64,000 nt of DNA from Thalassomonas haliotis (GTDB taxonomy: Bacteria; Pseudomonadota; Gammaproteobacteria; Enterobacterales; Alteromonadaceae). Made by a program: the position numbers and the translations under genes. The stretch lies in assembly GCF_028657945.1 (NCBI RefSeq), contig NZ_CP059693.1:4526001-4590000 (forward strand). The letters are read 5' to 3'. Position 1 is the first letter of the stretch; each line of letters begins with the position of its first letter. The notes below the pieces were generated by a model that saw only the letters and a list, made by a program, of their open reading frames with translations, had not been told where the DNA came from and made no database searches. Shown here in pieces: positions 1 to 10,328 of the stretch.

Positions 1-2084
1 TCAGAAACATCGCCTTCGGCCATGTTAGAGAACATGTTTTCCAGTTTCGCTTTCTGCTGACGGGCAAGTTTGACATCGCGGAATTTACCTTGACGGTACA
101 AGGCAACTTCACGGGCTTTACGCTCGTCTTTAACAACCGTTGCTTCATCACCTGATTGCGGCACACCGCTTAAGCCGATGATCTCAGCCGGGATTGAAGG
201 ACCGGCAGTTTTGATTGAACGGCCAAGCTCATCGCGCATCGCACGTACACGGCCGTATTCAAGGCCACATAACACGATATCGCCCTGGTTTAACGTACCT
301 TCCTGAACCAGGATAGTGGCAACAGGACCACGGCCTTTATCCAGTTTAGATTCAACCACAACACCGCTGGCCAGTTTATCAACAACCGCCGTCAGCTCTA
401 ATACTTCCGCCTGCAGCAATACCGAGTCAAGCAGTTCATCGATACCTAAACCGGTTTTCGCCGATACGTGGACAAACTGTACATCACCGCCCCAATCTTC
501 CGGGATAACGTCGTGCTGAGAAAGCTCAGTTTTAACACGATCCGGATCGGCAGTTTCTTTATCCATCTTGTTCACGGCAATGATAATCGGCGCACCGGCC
601 GCTTTAGCATGCTGAATCGCTTCAATCGTTTGTGGCATGACCCCGTCATCGGCGGCAACGACAATAATAACGATATCCGTGGCTTTAGCACCACGTGAAC
701 GCATCGCGGTAAAGGCGGCGTGACCCGGAGTATCCAGGAAAGTGATCATGCCATGACCGGTTTCTACGTGATAGGCACCGATATGCTGGGTAATACCACC
801 GGCTTCGCCCGCGGCAACTTTCGCTTCACGGATGTGATCAAGCAGTGAGGTTTTACCATGGTCAACGTGACCCATGATAGTTACCACAGGAGCACGGGAA
901 ATCTCTTCACCGGCAGCGCCGCGATCGGAAAGTACCGCTTCTTCAAGGGCATTTTCTTTCACCAGTACCACGTCATGACCCATTTCTTCGGCAACTAAGG
1001 CGGCAGTTTCCTGGTCAATCACCTGGTTAATGGTCGCCATGGCGCCCATTTTAAACATGACCTTAACCACTTCTGCGCCTTTAACCGACATTTTGTTGGC
1101 CAGTTCAGCAACTGAGATGGTTTCGCCGATACGGATTTCCTGAGTTTTCGCCTCTACCGGCTTCTGGAAACCATGACGTAAGCTCTGTGGTGCCGACAAA
1201 GTCTGCTTGCCGCCCCTGTCACGTCCGCCGCGGGCATTTTTATCTTGCTTGCCGCCTTTCTTCTTGCGACGACGGCGACCGCCACCTTCTTCCTCAGAAT
1301 CAACCTTATCTTCGGCTTCCTGGGCATATTTAGAAGAAGTCAGGTGCACAACTTCGGCTTCTTTCGCCTTACGCTCTGCTTCCTGGGCTTTCCAGCGCGC
1401 TTCGTTCTCTTCCGCTAATTTTTTCGCGGCTTCGGCTGACTGTCGGGCCTCTTCTTCTACCTTGGCAGCAGCTTCTGCTTCCTGGGCCAGACGAAGCTTC
1501 TTCGCTTCTTCAGACTCGGTGGAAATGGTTGCAGCCGGTGCTGCTTCAGACTCTTTAGGTGCCTGTTTCGCTTTTTCTTGTGCTTCTTGTTTCAATTTGG
1601 CGTTACGCTCTTCTTCCGCTTTTGCAGCTGCTGCCCTGGCTTCTTCCGCGGCTTTGGCTTCTGCTGCCGCTTTGGCTTGTGCTTCGGCTTGTGCCGCCGC
1701 TTTGGCTTCTGCTTCGGCTGCTGCCTGAGCTTCGGCTTCCGCCGCGGCTTTAGCTTCAGCTTCTGCTTTTTGCTGCTCTTCTAATTCACTGCGTTTAACA
1801 TAGGTGCGTTTTTTACGTACTTCAACCTGAACAGATTTGGCTTTACTGCCGCTGCCCATGACTAAGGTCGATTTTTTCTTACGATTTAACGTCATCTTAT
1901 TTGGGTTGGCTGCAGAGTCATCGCCATGCTGCTTTTTCAAATGCTCTAATAACGCTTCTTTTTCTTGTTGCGTCACTGAATCCGATACCGACTTATGAAC
2001 ACCTGTGCTAGCCAACTGGCTAATCAGGCGTTCCACCGGTGTACCGATTTCTTTGGCAAGTTCTTCAACTGTTACATTTGCCAT
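1..2084 (-). CDS. infB: Translation initiation factor IF-2 (N-terminal 694 codons, runs off the left edge)
   Basis: IF-2 is the GTPase that places initiator tRNA on the 30S subunit. The frame opens at the ATG at 2084 and has no stop before the window edge. The N-terminus ([14 protein letters not shown]) matches the IF2-N domain. A lysine-rich segment with [10 protein letters not shown] follows, then a long Ala/Glu/Lys-rich linker (about 1560-1790) typical of enterobacterial-type IF-2. Around 840-875 lies the G1 motif GHVDHGKT, followed by the DTPGHAAF and NKMDK motifs. The C-terminal initiator-tRNA-binding domains are outside the window. It is the last visible gene of the rimP-nusA-infB operon, 23 bp after nusA. 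Several long plus-strand open frames over the repetitive linker are antisense shadows. Confidence 0.97.
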   Translation of the reverse strand, partial: MANVTVEELAKEIGTPVERLISQLASTGVHKSVSDSVTQQEKEALLEHLKKQHGDDSAANPNKMTLNRKKKSTLVMGSGSKAKSVQVEVRKKRTYVKRSELEEQQKAEAEAKAAAEAEAQAAAEAEAKAAAQAEAQAKAAAEAKAAEEARAAAAKAEEERNAKLKQEAQEKAKQAPKESEAAPAATISTESEEAKKLRLAQEAEAAAKVEEEARQSAEAAKKLAEENEARWKAQEAERKAKEAEVVHLTSSKYAQEAEDKVDSEEEGGGRRRRKKKGGKQDKNARGGRDRGGKQTLSAPQSLRHGFQKPVEAKTQEIRIGETISVAELANKMSVKGAEVVKVMFKMGAMATINQVIDQETAALVAEEMGHDVVLVKENALEEAVLSDRGAAGEEISRAPVVTIMGHVDHGKTSLLDHIREAKVAAGEAGGITQHIGAYHVETGHGMITFLDTPGHAAFTAMRSRGAKATDIVIIVVAADDGVMPQTIEAIQHAKAAGAPIIIAVNKMDKETADPDRVKTELSQHDVIPEDWGGDVQFVHVSAKTGLGIDELLDSVLLQAEVLELTAVVDKLASGVVVESKLDKGRGPVATILVQEGTLNQGDIVLCGLEYGRVRAMRDELGRSIKTAGPSIPAEIIGLSGVPQSGDEATVVKDERKAREVALYRQGKFRDVKLARQQKAKLENMFSNMAEGDVS

Positions 2085-2107
2085 CTATAATTTTCTCCCG
2101 GCGCTAG

Positions 2108-3601
2108 TTATTCTTCGTTAAACCAACAAATATTGCGGGCAGCCATAATCAGCTCACCAGCCCTACTTTCATCTAATTCTTCAATATCAGCGATATCATC
2201 AACGCCCTGCTCGGCAAGCTCTTCCAGCGTTGACACACCACGACTTGCCAATACGAAAGCCAGGTGGCGTTCCATACCTTCAAGGTTGAGTAAATCTTCG
2301 GCAGGCTCGGCACCTTCCAGGCTTTCTTCACTGGCTAATGCCTGAGTGGTTAAGGCCTCTTTGGCGCGTTCACGTAAGGTATCAACAATATCTTCATCCA
2401 TGCCGTCGATGGCCAGTAACTCAGCAACCGGTACATAGGCGATTTCTTCTAAAGAAGTAAACCCTTCTTCCGCCAGCATAGTGGCAAAATCATCATCGAT
2501 ATCAAGCTTTTCAGTAAACAGGGTTAAAACCTTGTCATTTTCGGCCTGGTGCTTCTCGTTCATGTCGGCAACTGTCATCACGTTTAATTCCCAGCCGGTT
2601 AACTGACTGGCTAAACGTACGTTCTGACCGCTACGGCCGATGGCCATGGCAAGGTTACCTTCTTCAACGGCGATATCCATAGTGCCGCGGTCTTCATCAA
2701 CGATAATGGAGGCCACTTCCGCAGGCGCCATGGCATTGATAACAAATTGCGCCGGGTTATCGTCAAATAACACAATATCAACACGCTCACCGGCCAACTC
2801 GCCGGAAACCGCCTGAACACGTGAACCACGCATACCAACACAGGCACCGACAGGATCGATACGTTTATCATTGCTTTTCACGGCAATTTTCGCACGGGAA
2901 CCCGGATCGCGGGCGGCCCCCTTGATTTCCAGCATTTCTTCGCCGATTTCAGGTACTTCAACCCTAAACAGCTCCATCAGCATTTCCGGCTTGGTGCGGC
3001 TGACAAATAACTGGGCGCCGCGTGCTTCCGGCTTAATCGCGTATAGTAAACCACGGGCACGGTCGCCGGGACGGAACACTTCACGCGGTAACATATCGTC
3101 GCGATAAATAATCGCTTCGGCATTGTTACCTAAATCTAAGATAACACTGTCGCGGCTGGCTTTTTTCACCACACCTGTGATCAGCTCGCCCACTTGATCC
3201 TGATAGGCATCAACAATCAGGGCACGCTCGGCTTCACGTACTTTCTGTACGATAACCTGCTTGGCAGTTTGGGTGGTAATACGGTCAAATTTAACCGATT
3301 CAATCTGTTCTTCGATATATTGACCGGCTTCGGCATCTTCATTATCGAACTTGGCCGCGGATAAGCTGATCTCGGCAAACAAGTTTTCCATTTCCTGGTC
3401 GTCATCAACCACCAGCCAACGGCGGAAAGTATCAAACTCCCCGGTTTGACGATCGATACTGACACGTACCAGAATATCGCCTTCATATTTTTTCTTAGTG
3501 GCTGTTTCTAAAGCGGTTTCCATTGCCTCAAAAATGCTTTCACGAGGCACTGCCTTTTCATTGGAAACGGCGTCTACAACCAGTAATATTTCCTTACTCA
3601 T
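2108..3601 (-). CDS. nusA: Transcription termination/antitermination protein NusA
   Basis: NusA binds RNA polymerase and nascent RNA and modulates pausing, termination and antitermination. The 497-aa protein is the usual gammaproteobacterial length. It has the N-terminal polymerase-binding domain (about 1-125, [16 protein letters not shown]), an S1 domain (about 135-200), two KH domains with GxxG loops (GMRG near 260 and GRSG near 325), and two C-terminal acidic repeats of the type that contacts the alpha subunit and N-like proteins. It lies 22 bp downstream of rimP and 23 bp upstream of infB, the conserved operon order. The family assignment is essentially certain. Confidence 0.98.
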   Translation of the reverse strand: MSKEILLVVDAVSNEKAVPRESIFEAMETALETATKKKYEGDILVRVSIDRQTGEFDTFRRWLVVDDDQEMENLFAEISLSAAKFDNEDAEAGQYIEEQIESVKFDRITTQTAKQVIVQKVREAERALIVDAYQDQVGELITGVVKKASRDSVILDLGNNAEAIIYRDDMLPREVFRPGDRARGLLYAIKPEARGAQLFVSRTKPEMLMELFRVEVPEIGEEMLEIKGAARDPGSRAKIAVKSNDKRIDPVGACVGMRGSRVQAVSGELAGERVDIVLFDDNPAQFVINAMAPAEVASIIVDEDRGTMDIAVEEGNLAMAIGRSGQNVRLASQLTGWELNVMTVADMNEKHQAENDKVLTLFTEKLDIDDDFATMLAEEGFTSLEEIAYVPVAELLAIDGMDEDIVDTLRERAKEALTTQALASEESLEGAEPAEDLLNLEGMERHLAFVLASRGVSTLEELAEQGVDDIADIEELDESRAGELIMAARNICWFNEE

Positions 3602-3623
3602 GCTACTTAGCCCTAGTTAATCA

Positions 3624-4085
3624 TTATTTTGTAAAATTCGGGACAAGGTTTGCCTTGTCGACATTGGTGAGCACCAGCTCATAGTCCTGGCCATCGACAA
3701 TAACCACCAAAGTGTCACCGTCCACGGCTTCAAGCAAGCCTTTAAATTTACGCCGTCCGTTAAGCGGCATTGACAATCTCACTTCTATCGTTTCGCCAAC
3801 AACAGCTTCAAAATGAGCCTTGTCAAATAAAGGTCTGTCCAGGCCCGGCGATGATACTTCCAGGTTATATTCGGTACTGATGGGATCTTCCACATCCAGT
3901 ATCGCACTTACCTGACGGCTAACTTCGGCACAATCATCTACATTGATGCCGTTTTCGTGATCAATAAACAAACGTAAAACTGAATGATTGCCGGCACTGA
4001 TAAATTCAATACCCAGCAGTTCTTTTCCGACTTCCTCAACGGCGGGTCGTAACATTTCAGTCAATTTTTGCTCAAATTTAGCCAA
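3624..4085 (-). CDS. rimP: Ribosome maturation factor RimP
   Basis: RimP assists 30S subunit maturation. The protein carries the family signatures GINVDDCAEVSRQVSA, NLEVSSPGLDRPLF and KANLVPNF and is about 153 aa. I place the start at the TTG at 4085 (LAKFEQKLTEM). It aligns with the family N-terminus and has a GGAG ribosome-binding sequence about 8 nt upstream. An upstream ATG at 4115 adds ten residues (MPFFCIWRNR) unlike the family, and the GGAG falls inside that extension. It is the first gene of the rimP-nusA-infB operon, read from the promoter near 4383-4411. Confidence 0.93.
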   Translation of the reverse strand: MAKFEQKLTEMLRPAVEEVGKELLGIEFISAGNHSVLRLFIDHENGINVDDCAEVSRQVSAILDVEDPISTEYNLEVSSPGLDRPLFDKAHFEAVVGETIEVRLSMPLNGRRKFKGLLEAVDGDTLVVIVDGQDYELVLTNVDKANLVPNFTK

Positions 4086-4216
4086 TCGATTTCTCCAGAT
4101 ACAAAAAAAGGGCATATAGCCCAGCGAATAGTTCTTGCTGTGATTGTATTTGTTTGTTTACCATGTTTTCTGAGATCAAGGCTGATGTTCAGGCAACAAA
4201 TGGCAAAGAAACAAAT

Positions 4217-4243
4217 ACAAAAAAGCCCCATCACTCGGGGCTT
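4217..4243 (-). terminator. Rho-independent terminator inside the rimP operon leader
   Basis: On the minus strand a 7-bp stem (AAGCCCC/GGGGCTT, 4223-4229 with 4237-4243, 7-nt loop) is followed by a run of six T. It lies between the rimP promoter and the rimP start, so it either ends a short leader RNA or acts as an attenuator. Confidence 0.85.
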
Positions 4244-4382
4244 ATTTCACTGAACCCTTTGTGTTCATCAATTACCGGCATCAACAGCACAGTAATTGAC
4301 TCGGTACTACAGGCCGTAAATACCGGCGTTTCATCAACGCAGATATCTTTCAGTGTCGACCTGTAATAGTAAAGCTGCGCGA
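4244..4382 (-). other. Leader region of the rimP-nusA-infB operon, no tRNA seen
   Basis: The roughly 140 nt between promoter and terminator contain inverted repeats: an outer CACTGAA/TTCAGTG pair and an inner TCAATTAC/GTAATTGA pair. In E. coli the corresponding place holds the metY tRNA, but I find no T-loop or other tRNA signature here. A minus-strand frame of about 50 codons ending at the terminator stem stays open but has no ATG, GTG or TTG near its beginning. The segment may be a structured leader RNA. The rest of the gap to 4575 shows nothing else recognisable. Confidence 0.45.
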
Positions 4383-4411
4383 ATTATATAGTTAGTGGCT
4401 AAATATCGCAA
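4383..4411 (-). promoter_or_regulatory. Sigma-70 promoter for rimP-nusA-infB
   Basis: On the minus strand TTGCGA (4406-4411) and a perfect TATAAT (4383-4388) are separated by exactly 17 bp. It is placed about 300 bp upstream of rimP and faces it. Confidence 0.75.
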
Positions 4412-4575
4412 GGATAAATGGCAATTCTGTCGAAATTCCCCCGTATAAAATATTTTACTTTCTCCGCCGTTAAGCCCCGCCGGTTACGGCCTTTGACCAC
4501 ACCGTTATCATTCGTAAAATATTACATGCTTTACAAGTGGTTAGTATAATAGGGACGGACATGCTATAACAGTTA

Positions 4576-6540
4576 ATGAAGGGATGCTTGTTTTATGAAA
4601 GGTTTATTCGCAAACGAATAAAAATAACCAGGTCTTTGGGAGCTAATCAAGCCTTTATGTATACATTTTCTCAGCTATTGGCCAGAAATGCCGTTCTCGG
4701 GTTACTCTTTTGCCTGTTGATCTGCGCGTGTTCGCTGTTTTTTTTAAACAAACATCTCCAACAACAGCAAATTAAACATCAGCAGATACTCACCGACCTG
4801 GTACCGCGTATGCTGCCGCGGGCAGAAATCAAAGAACTGACGCAGATCCTGCGGGCAAGTTTCGACTATCGGCTGTTAACCTTATCCAACGCCGATGGCG
4901 AAAGTCTCTATCATTATACCAAGCCCGGAAAAACCTTTTCCCTGCCCTTGCTCACGACAGGCAGCCGCGAATTTTTCCTCGAACAACAAGAGCTGAAAAT
5001 TAATTTTCAGCTGGCTTCGGATAAAAGCTTATTGTTTACCGGCAAAATATTACTGGCGATCTTACTCGCCACCAGTGCCGTCATTTTAATTGCCGGCCTG
5101 TTAAGTACCCGCAGGTATAAAAAGTTTTTTGCCAGTGTCAGCAAGCAAATCAAACTGGATATGTCATTGCTCGACCCTCAGAGCCGGGGACAAAGCCGGG
5201 AAGATATTTTTCAAATCCCGGCGTTAAAGCAGGGCATAGCAGAAATCAAGGAGCTGATCGAAGCCCAGGTCGCCGCCTCAACCGCGCTGGAAAAAGAAGC
5301 CTACACAGATCCCCTGACCAAGCTCAATAACCGCAGCCGTTTTATCCAGTACTTTGAAAGCCAGCTTAGCCAGGAAGGCGGCGAAAATTTTGGCGTCTTG
5401 TTGATCTCCCGCTGCTCGGAGCTACAAACCGTCAACCAGATCCACGGCTATCATGAAGGGGATAATTATATCGCCCGGGTGGCAAAAATTATCGCCGCAT
5501 CGCTGAGCAACTACCCCGGCGCAGAGTTATTCCGGTTAAACAGCTCAGACTTTGCCAGTATTTTGCCCAATGTTGTACTAAAAGAAGCAGAAAGGTTTGC
5601 CCAGGAATTAACCGATAAGTTCAGCAGTTACCAGCAAAGTTCAGATCTGGACTCGGTCGCCTATACCGGCCTGGTGTATTTTGATCAAAGCAAACCTTTA
5701 GGCGAATTGCTGGCACTGGCAGACACCGGCATTTCCCTGGCACAAACCCAGGGGGTCAATGCCTGGTTCGCACAAAAAGATACCGATATTTTAAAAAATG
5801 CCAGCGCCAACTACGGCAATCAAAACTGGCGCCAGGAAATCGACAGCGTGCTTGAAAACCAGCGCCTGAGCCTCTACGTGCAGCCGATACAGCCGAGCAG
5901 CACCAATAAAGTCTACGGGGAAATCCTGGCGCGCTTTCTCAATGCCAATAACGAGATGTTGCCCACCGCCTCTTTTATCGCCATGGCGGAAAAACTCGAT
6001 AAGATTGTCGCCGTCGACCGCCTTATCGTCGAAACCGCCATAGGTGAAATCTCAAGTAAAAACCTGACGGAACAAAGTTTTGGCCTTAATATCAGCTCCA
6101 GAAGCATCAACGACGAGCATTTTCTTATCTGGCTGGAGCGTCGCCTGCTCAGGGAGCCGGCCATCACCAGCCGCCTGATATTTGAAATCAGCGAATATGG
6201 CCTGCAACAAAATATTCAATCAAGTAAACGTTTTATTGATATGGCGCACCGGGTCGGCTCCCGGATCACGGTAGAAAAATTTGGCGTCGGACTGACCTCG
6301 TTCAAATTTTTCCGGGATCTCAAGCCCGATTTTATCAAAATGGACAGCACCTATACCCGGGATATCGATGAAGATAAAAACAACCAGTACTTTTTACGCC
6401 TGATGGTGGATTTAGCCCATCGCCTCAGTATCAGTGTGCTGGCAGAAAGCGTGGAAAACCAGGAAGAAAAGCATGCCCTGCAAAAACTTTTTATCGACGG
6501 CTACCAGGGGTTTTATATCGGCAAGCCGGATAAACTCTAA
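4576..6540 (+). CDS. Membrane protein with degenerate GGDEF and EAL domains (CsrD/LapD-like)
   Basis: The 654-aa protein has an N-terminal membrane segment (about 39-57), a periplasmic stretch of about 100 residues, a second membrane segment (about 154-175), then GGDEF and EAL domains. Both look catalytically dead. The GGDEF position reads SSDF. In the EAL domain the first motif is EILAR, and the usual DDFG metal-binding site reads VEKFGVG, although FEISE and AESVEN are kept. Length, topology and an xSDF signature resemble CsrD, the RNase E specificity factor for CsrB/C RNAs, and to a lesser extent LapD. Function is inferred to be a sensor or adaptor, not an enzyme. A better ribosome site (GGGAG) precedes the internal ATG at 4657, which may be the true start. 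Single-gene unit. Confidence 0.8.
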   Translation: MKGCLFYERFIRKRIKITRSLGANQAFMYTFSQLLARNAVLGLLFCLLICACSLFFLNKHLQQQQIKHQQILTDLVPRMLPRAEIKELTQILRASFDYRLLTLSNADGESLYHYTKPGKTFSLPLLTTGSREFFLEQQELKINFQLASDKSLLFTGKILLAILLATSAVILIAGLLSTRRYKKFFASVSKQIKLDMSLLDPQSRGQSREDIFQIPALKQGIAEIKELIEAQVAASTALEKEAYTDPLTKLNNRSRFIQYFESQLSQEGGENFGVLLISRCSELQTVNQIHGYHEGDNYIARVAKIIAASLSNYPGAELFRLNSSDFASILPNVVLKEAERFAQELTDKFSSYQQSSDLDSVAYTGLVYFDQSKPLGELLALADTGISLAQTQGVNAWFAQKDTDILKNASANYGNQNWRQEIDSVLENQRLSLYVQPIQPSSTNKVYGEILARFLNANNEMLPTASFIAMAEKLDKIVAVDRLIVETAIGEISSKNLTEQSFGLNISSRSINDEHFLIWLERRLLREPAITSRLIFEISEYGLQQNIQSSKRFIDMAHRVGSRITVEKFGVGLTSFKFFRDLKPDFIKMDSTYTRDIDEDKNNQYFLRLMVDLAHRLSISVLAESVENQEEKHALQKLFIDGYQGFYIGKPDKL

Positions 6541-6657
6541 GCCCCCGGGTATTAGCAAATGGCTCTCCAGATAGCCTGACCCGCCAACTGATTGGATGAT
6601 CTGGCACAAATAAGCAGCAAACTATCCTATAAAGGCAATAACCCTACAACTCATCTG

Positions 6658-6686
6658 TTGTTATATGCTAAAGAAAGACGGATAAT
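6658..6686 (+). promoter_or_regulatory. Promoter for the rsx operon
   Basis: TTGTTA (6658-6663) and GATAAT (6681-6686) are spaced by 17 bp and predict a transcript start about 25 nt upstream of rsxA. The rsxA ATG lacks a clear Shine-Dalgarno sequence. Confidence 0.55.
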
Positions 6687-6717
6687 AGTACGAATTTTAA
6701 CGTTAATTTAGAATATA

Positions 6718-7299
6718 ATGACTGAATATCTACTGCTGCTTGTCGGAACAGTATTGGTAAACAACTTTGTGCTGGTAAAATTTCTCGGATTGTGCCCTTT
6801 TATGGGGGTCTCTTCTCGCACAGAAACCGCCATAGGTATGTCCTTTGCGACCACCTTTGTTATGACCCTGGCCTCGTTACTCAGTTATTTGATCAATACC
6901 TATATTCTGGCGCCGCTGGCCCTGGAATATTTGACCACTATGGCCTTTATCCTGGTCATTGCCGTGGTCGTACAGTTTACCGAAATGGTGGTACATAAAA
7001 CCAGCGCCAACCTCTACCGCCTGCTGGGCATATTTTTGCCGCTGATCACCACCAACTGTGCCGTGCTCGGGGTCGCGCTGCTCAACATCTATGAGCAGCA
7101 TAACTTCCTTGAATCCATTATTTACGGCTTCGGCGCAGCAGCAGGCTTTTCCCTGGTGCTGATTATGTTTTCTGCGATGCGGGAGAAACTTGCCAATGCC
7201 GACGTACCCGCCCCGTTCCAGGGCGCCGCGATTGCCATGATCACCGCAGGCTTGATGTCGCTGGCCTTTATGGGCTTTACCGGCCTGGTAAAATTTTAA
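6718..7299 (+). CDS. rsxA: Electron transport complex subunit RsxA
   Basis: This is an integral membrane subunit of the Rsx/Rnf complex, which moves electrons between NADH and ferredoxin-type carriers and in E. coli keeps SoxR reduced. The 193-aa protein is almost entirely hydrophobic with about six membrane spans. It shows the family features [18 protein letters not shown] at the N-terminus and [15 protein letters not shown] in the middle; the conserved Cys residues are those proposed to bind an iron-sulfur centre with RsxE. It is the first gene of rsxABCDGE. The start is the ATG at 6718, close behind the promoter. Confidence 0.96.
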   Translation: MTEYLLLLVGTVLVNNFVLVKFLGLCPFMGVSSRTETAIGMSFATTFVMTLASLLSYLINTYILAPLALEYLTTMAFILVIAVVVQFTEMVVHKTSANLYRLLGIFLPLITTNCAVLGVALLNIYEQHNFLESIIYGFGAAAGFSLVLIMFSAMREKLANADVPAPFQGAAIAMITAGLMSLAFMGFTGLVKF

Positions 7300-7366
7300 T
7301 GTTCTTTTCTTATATGAGTTATATCAGTTATCAAGTGATGGAAAATACCCCCATGGTGAAGTTGTA

Positions 7367-7921
7367 ATGAGCACTTTAATTGCAATACTGGTGCTTGGCC
7401 TGATGGCGTTGTTGTTCGGCGCCTTGCTCGGTTATGCCTCGGTAAAATTTAAGGTTGAAGGCGATCCCTTAGTGGAGCAGCTTGATGAATTGTTGCCGCA
7501 AACCCAATGCGGGCAATGCGGTTATCCCGGTTGTAAGCCTTATGCACAAGCGGTGGCCGATGGCGAAGCCATCAATAAATGCGCTCCCGGCGGCGATGAA
7601 ACCATCAAAAAAATTGCCGATTTGATGGGAGTTGATGTACAGCCGCTAGATGCCGCCCATGAACAGGACAATACCCCGAAAGTCGCCTTTATTATTGAGG
7701 AAGACTGTATCGGCTGCACCAAGTGCATCCAGGCCTGCCCGGTCGATGCCATTATCGGCGCCGCCAAGCAAATGCATACTATCATTGCCGATGAATGCAC
7801 CGGCTGCGACTTGTGTGTCGCTCCCTGCCCGGTGGATTGCATCGAAATGCGCCCCATTCCGGTGGGCACCCATAACTGGCAATGGGATCTCAACAACATA
7901 CCTGTAGTACAGCTTGATTAG
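7367..7921 (+). CDS. rsxB: Electron transport complex subunit RsxB (iron-sulfur)
   Basis: RsxB is the multi-cluster ferredoxin-like subunit. The 184-aa protein has an N-terminal membrane anchor (about 5-25), then the 4Fe-4S motif with [10 protein letters not shown], then two ferredoxin motifs ([15 protein letters not shown] and [15 protein letters not shown]), each giving a CxxCxxCxxxCP pattern. It follows rsxA by 67 bp and precedes rsxC by 12 bp. Length and motif order match the family. Confidence 0.97.
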   Translation: MSTLIAILVLGLMALLFGALLGYASVKFKVEGDPLVEQLDELLPQTQCGQCGYPGCKPYAQAVADGEAINKCAPGGDETIKKIADLMGVDVQPLDAAHEQDNTPKVAFIIEEDCIGCTKCIQACPVDAIIGAAKQMHTIIADECTGCDLCVAPCPVDCIEMRPIPVGTHNWQWDLNNIPVVQLD

Positions 7922-7933
7922 GGAAGGACAGTA

Positions 7934-10324
7934 GTGGAATCTGTAATTGAGCGCATAGAACGCGGACATTTTTGGAAATTTCACGGCGGCATACACCCGC
8001 CGGAACAAAAGTTTCTCACCAATGACAAACCGATACGTCATTTACCTTTGCCTAAACAGCTGATCATCCCGGTGCGTCAGCATATAGGCAATGGCGGTGA
8101 GTTACTGGTCGCCGTAGGCGATAAAGTATTAAAAGGCCAGCCGCTGACGCAAAACTCGGCGCCGATGACTTTGCCGGTACATGCCCCCACCAGCGGCACC
8201 ATCACCGATATCAAAGATTCGGTTGTTGCCCACCCGTCGGGGTTAAGCGAGCTTTGTGTTTTTATCGCCCCGGACGGGGAAGACCGCTGGCGCGAGCGCC
8301 AGGTCTGCGATGATTTTCATGAGCTGAGCCGCCAGGAAATCGTCAAGAAAATTGCCCGCGCAGGCATCGCCGGCATGGGCGGCGCAGGCTTCCCTACCCA
8401 TATCAAGGTCAATAATAAGCCGGAAATTAATTACCTGATCATCAATGCCGCCGAGTGTGAGCCTTATATCACCGCCGATGACTTACTGATCCGCGAGCAC
8501 AGTGAAGCCATAGTCGACGGTATCAAGATACTGGATCATTTGTTGCTGCCGGCCTTTATCCTCATCGGTATCGAAGATAATAAACCCGAAGCCATCGAAG
8601 CGCTGCGCCAGGCCACTAAAAATTATGACAAGGTCAAGTTATGCGTTATCCCCACCAAGTACCCTGCCGGTGGTGAAAAGCAGCTGATCAAAGTATTAAC
8701 CGGCCAGGAAGTGCCCAGCGGCATCTTGCCGATTAGTTTGGGTATAGTGATGCAAAACATCGCAACCTGCTTTGCCATCGCCGAAGCCGTACTGAACGAT
8801 ACCCCGCTAATACGCCGTGTGGTGACAGTCTCCGGGCGGGCATTAAGCAAACCCAGAAACGTCTGGGCCCTGCTCGGCACCCCGGTAGAATACCTGCTGG
8901 AGCAATGCGGTTACCAGGGCGGTAAGCGCCGCCACCTGATCATGGGCGGCCCCATGATGGGCTTTAGCCTGCCCAGCACCCAAGTGCCGATTGTCAAAAT
9001 CACCAACTGTTTGCTGGCCCCGGAAGAAAGCGAAATCCCTGCCGATAATAAAGAAGTGGAATGTATCCGCTGCGGCCAGTGCGCCGAAGTCTGCCCGAGC
9101 CAATTATTGCCGCAGGAATTGCAATGGAGCGCCAAAGCCAAAGATTACCCGCAACTGCAAAAACTGAACTTATTTGACTGTATCGACTGCGGCGCCTGTG
9201 CCTATGTGTGCCCGAGCCAAATTCCCCTGGTGCAATATTACCGGGTGGCCAAGGCGGAAATTCGCCAGCTGCAGGTACAGGAGTTAAAGGCCGAAAAAGC
9301 CAAGGACCGTTTCGAAGCCCGTAAAGCCCGCCTGGAGCGGGAGAAAAAAGCCCGGGAAGAGAAACACAAAAAAGCTGCCGAGGCCCGCCGCGCCGCCATG
9401 AACAAACCAACGGAAGAGGCACAGAGCGCCAAATCTGCCGTTGCCGCCGCCCTGGCGCGGGTAAAAGCGAAGAAAGCCCAGGCGGGTAACGAAGCAACAG
9501 GCAAATCAGATGAAGTAAACACTAACACCGCTACCCCGGCTGTTTCATCCCAAGTAGCAGAGCAAAAAAGTCAGGTAGCTGCCGCCATTGCCCGGGCAAA
9601 AGCTAAAAAGCAGGCCGCCAAAGCCGAGCAAAAGCAAGAACAAGAGCAAGCGCCAGAGCAGGTACTTACTCCAGCAACGGAACCCGCAAAGGAAAAGGCA
9701 GAACGGCAAAGCCAGGCCGAGGCATCTGAAGAAAGAGATAACGGCGAAAGCGCAGAAGATAAACCTTTAGATAAGAAGCAAAAAATTGCTGCCGCTATTG
9801 CCCGGGCCAAAGCAAAAAAACTCAGCGCCCAAAAAAGTGCTGAACCGGCGCCAGAGCCTATAGATGCCAGCACCCCAAGCGATCTTGGGCAACCTCCGAA
9901 AGAGCCGGCTAAAACAACAGATGCCGCTGTCGACTCCGCTCAGGCCAGCGAGCCGGTAGATAGTGCCGGGTCCAGTAAGCAAGATAAAATCCAGGCCGCC
10001 GTCGCCAAAGCTAAAGAAAAGGCCAGGGCCAAAGCCAAGGCAAAAGCGAAAAGCGCGCCTGAGGCTGAAGTTGGTTCAGACGAGCAAAACCTCGATAGCG
10101 AAACTGAACAGGCCCCCGGCACATCTGACGGCGAAGCCGCTGAGCAGCAAGAAAGTTCAACTGTCGATAGCGGGCAAGCCCCGCAAGATGAGAAGGCCCA
10201 GCGTATTGCCGCCGCCGTATCTAAAGCAAAAGCTAAGGCAAAAGCTAAAGCCGAGGCGAAAGCCAAAGAAAAAGCTAAGGCAGCCGCCGAAGCAAAAGAA
10301 CAACAACATTTAGAGTCAGAATAA
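7934..10324 (+). CDS. rsxC: Electron transport complex subunit RsxC with long Lys/Ala/Glu-rich tail
   Basis: RsxC is the peripheral NADH- and FMN-binding subunit. The start is a GTG at 7934 with GGAAGGA 7-8 nt upstream. The first 450 residues are the conserved core: the N-terminal domain, the GAGIAGMGGAGFPTH-type nucleotide-binding loop, the INAAECEPYI segment, and two ferredoxin motifs (CIRCGQCAEVCP and CIDCGACAYVCP). From about residue 440 to 796 the protein is a low-complexity, probably coiled-coil tail. It repeats an element of the form KxxxAAAIARAKAKK at least four times, separated by acidic, Pro/Ala-rich linkers. Such tails occur in gammaproteobacterial RsxC and vary in length. Overlapping open frames in the tail are shadows. 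Confidence 0.96.
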   Translation: MESVIERIERGHFWKFHGGIHPPEQKFLTNDKPIRHLPLPKQLIIPVRQHIGNGGELLVAVGDKVLKGQPLTQNSAPMTLPVHAPTSGTITDIKDSVVAHPSGLSELCVFIAPDGEDRWRERQVCDDFHELSRQEIVKKIARAGIAGMGGAGFPTHIKVNNKPEINYLIINAAECEPYITADDLLIREHSEAIVDGIKILDHLLLPAFILIGIEDNKPEAIEALRQATKNYDKVKLCVIPTKYPAGGEKQLIKVLTGQEVPSGILPISLGIVMQNIATCFAIAEAVLNDTPLIRRVVTVSGRALSKPRNVWALLGTPVEYLLEQCGYQGGKRRHLIMGGPMMGFSLPSTQVPIVKITNCLLAPEESEIPADNKEVECIRCGQCAEVCPSQLLPQELQWSAKAKDYPQLQKLNLFDCIDCGACAYVCPSQIPLVQYYRVAKAEIRQLQVQELKAEKAKDRFEARKARLEREKKAREEKHKKAAEARRAAMNKPTEEAQSAKSAVAAALARVKAKKAQAGNEATGKSDEVNTNTATPAVSSQVAEQKSQVAAAIARAKAKKQAAKAEQKQEQEQAPEQVLTPATEPAKEKAERQSQAEASEERDNGESAEDKPLDKKQKIAAAIARAKAKKLSAQKSAEPAPEPIDASTPSDLGQPPKEPAKTTDAAVDSAQASEPVDSAGSSKQDKIQAAVAKAKEKARAKAKAKAKSAPEAEVGSDEQNLDSETEQAPGTSDGEAAEQQESSTVDSGQAPQDEKAQRIAAAVSKAKAKAKAKAEAKAKEKAKAAAEAKEQQHLESE

Positions 10325-10328
10325 TACT

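Noticed and set aside
1207..1784. Long plus-strand frames rich in Ala/Ser/Leu
   Set aside because: They are antisense to the Ala/Glu/Lys-rich linker of infB, whose low complexity keeps the opposite frames open.
4244..4382. About 50-codon minus-strand open frame in the rimP leader, and a 17-codon ATG frame (MKRRYLRPV)
   Set aside because: The long frame has no usable start codon and the short one has no ribosome site. Both may be chance within a structured leader.
9238..10313. Several overlapping frames on both strands
   Set aside because: They are shadows of the repetitive RsxC tail; the RsxC frame is continuous and conserved.
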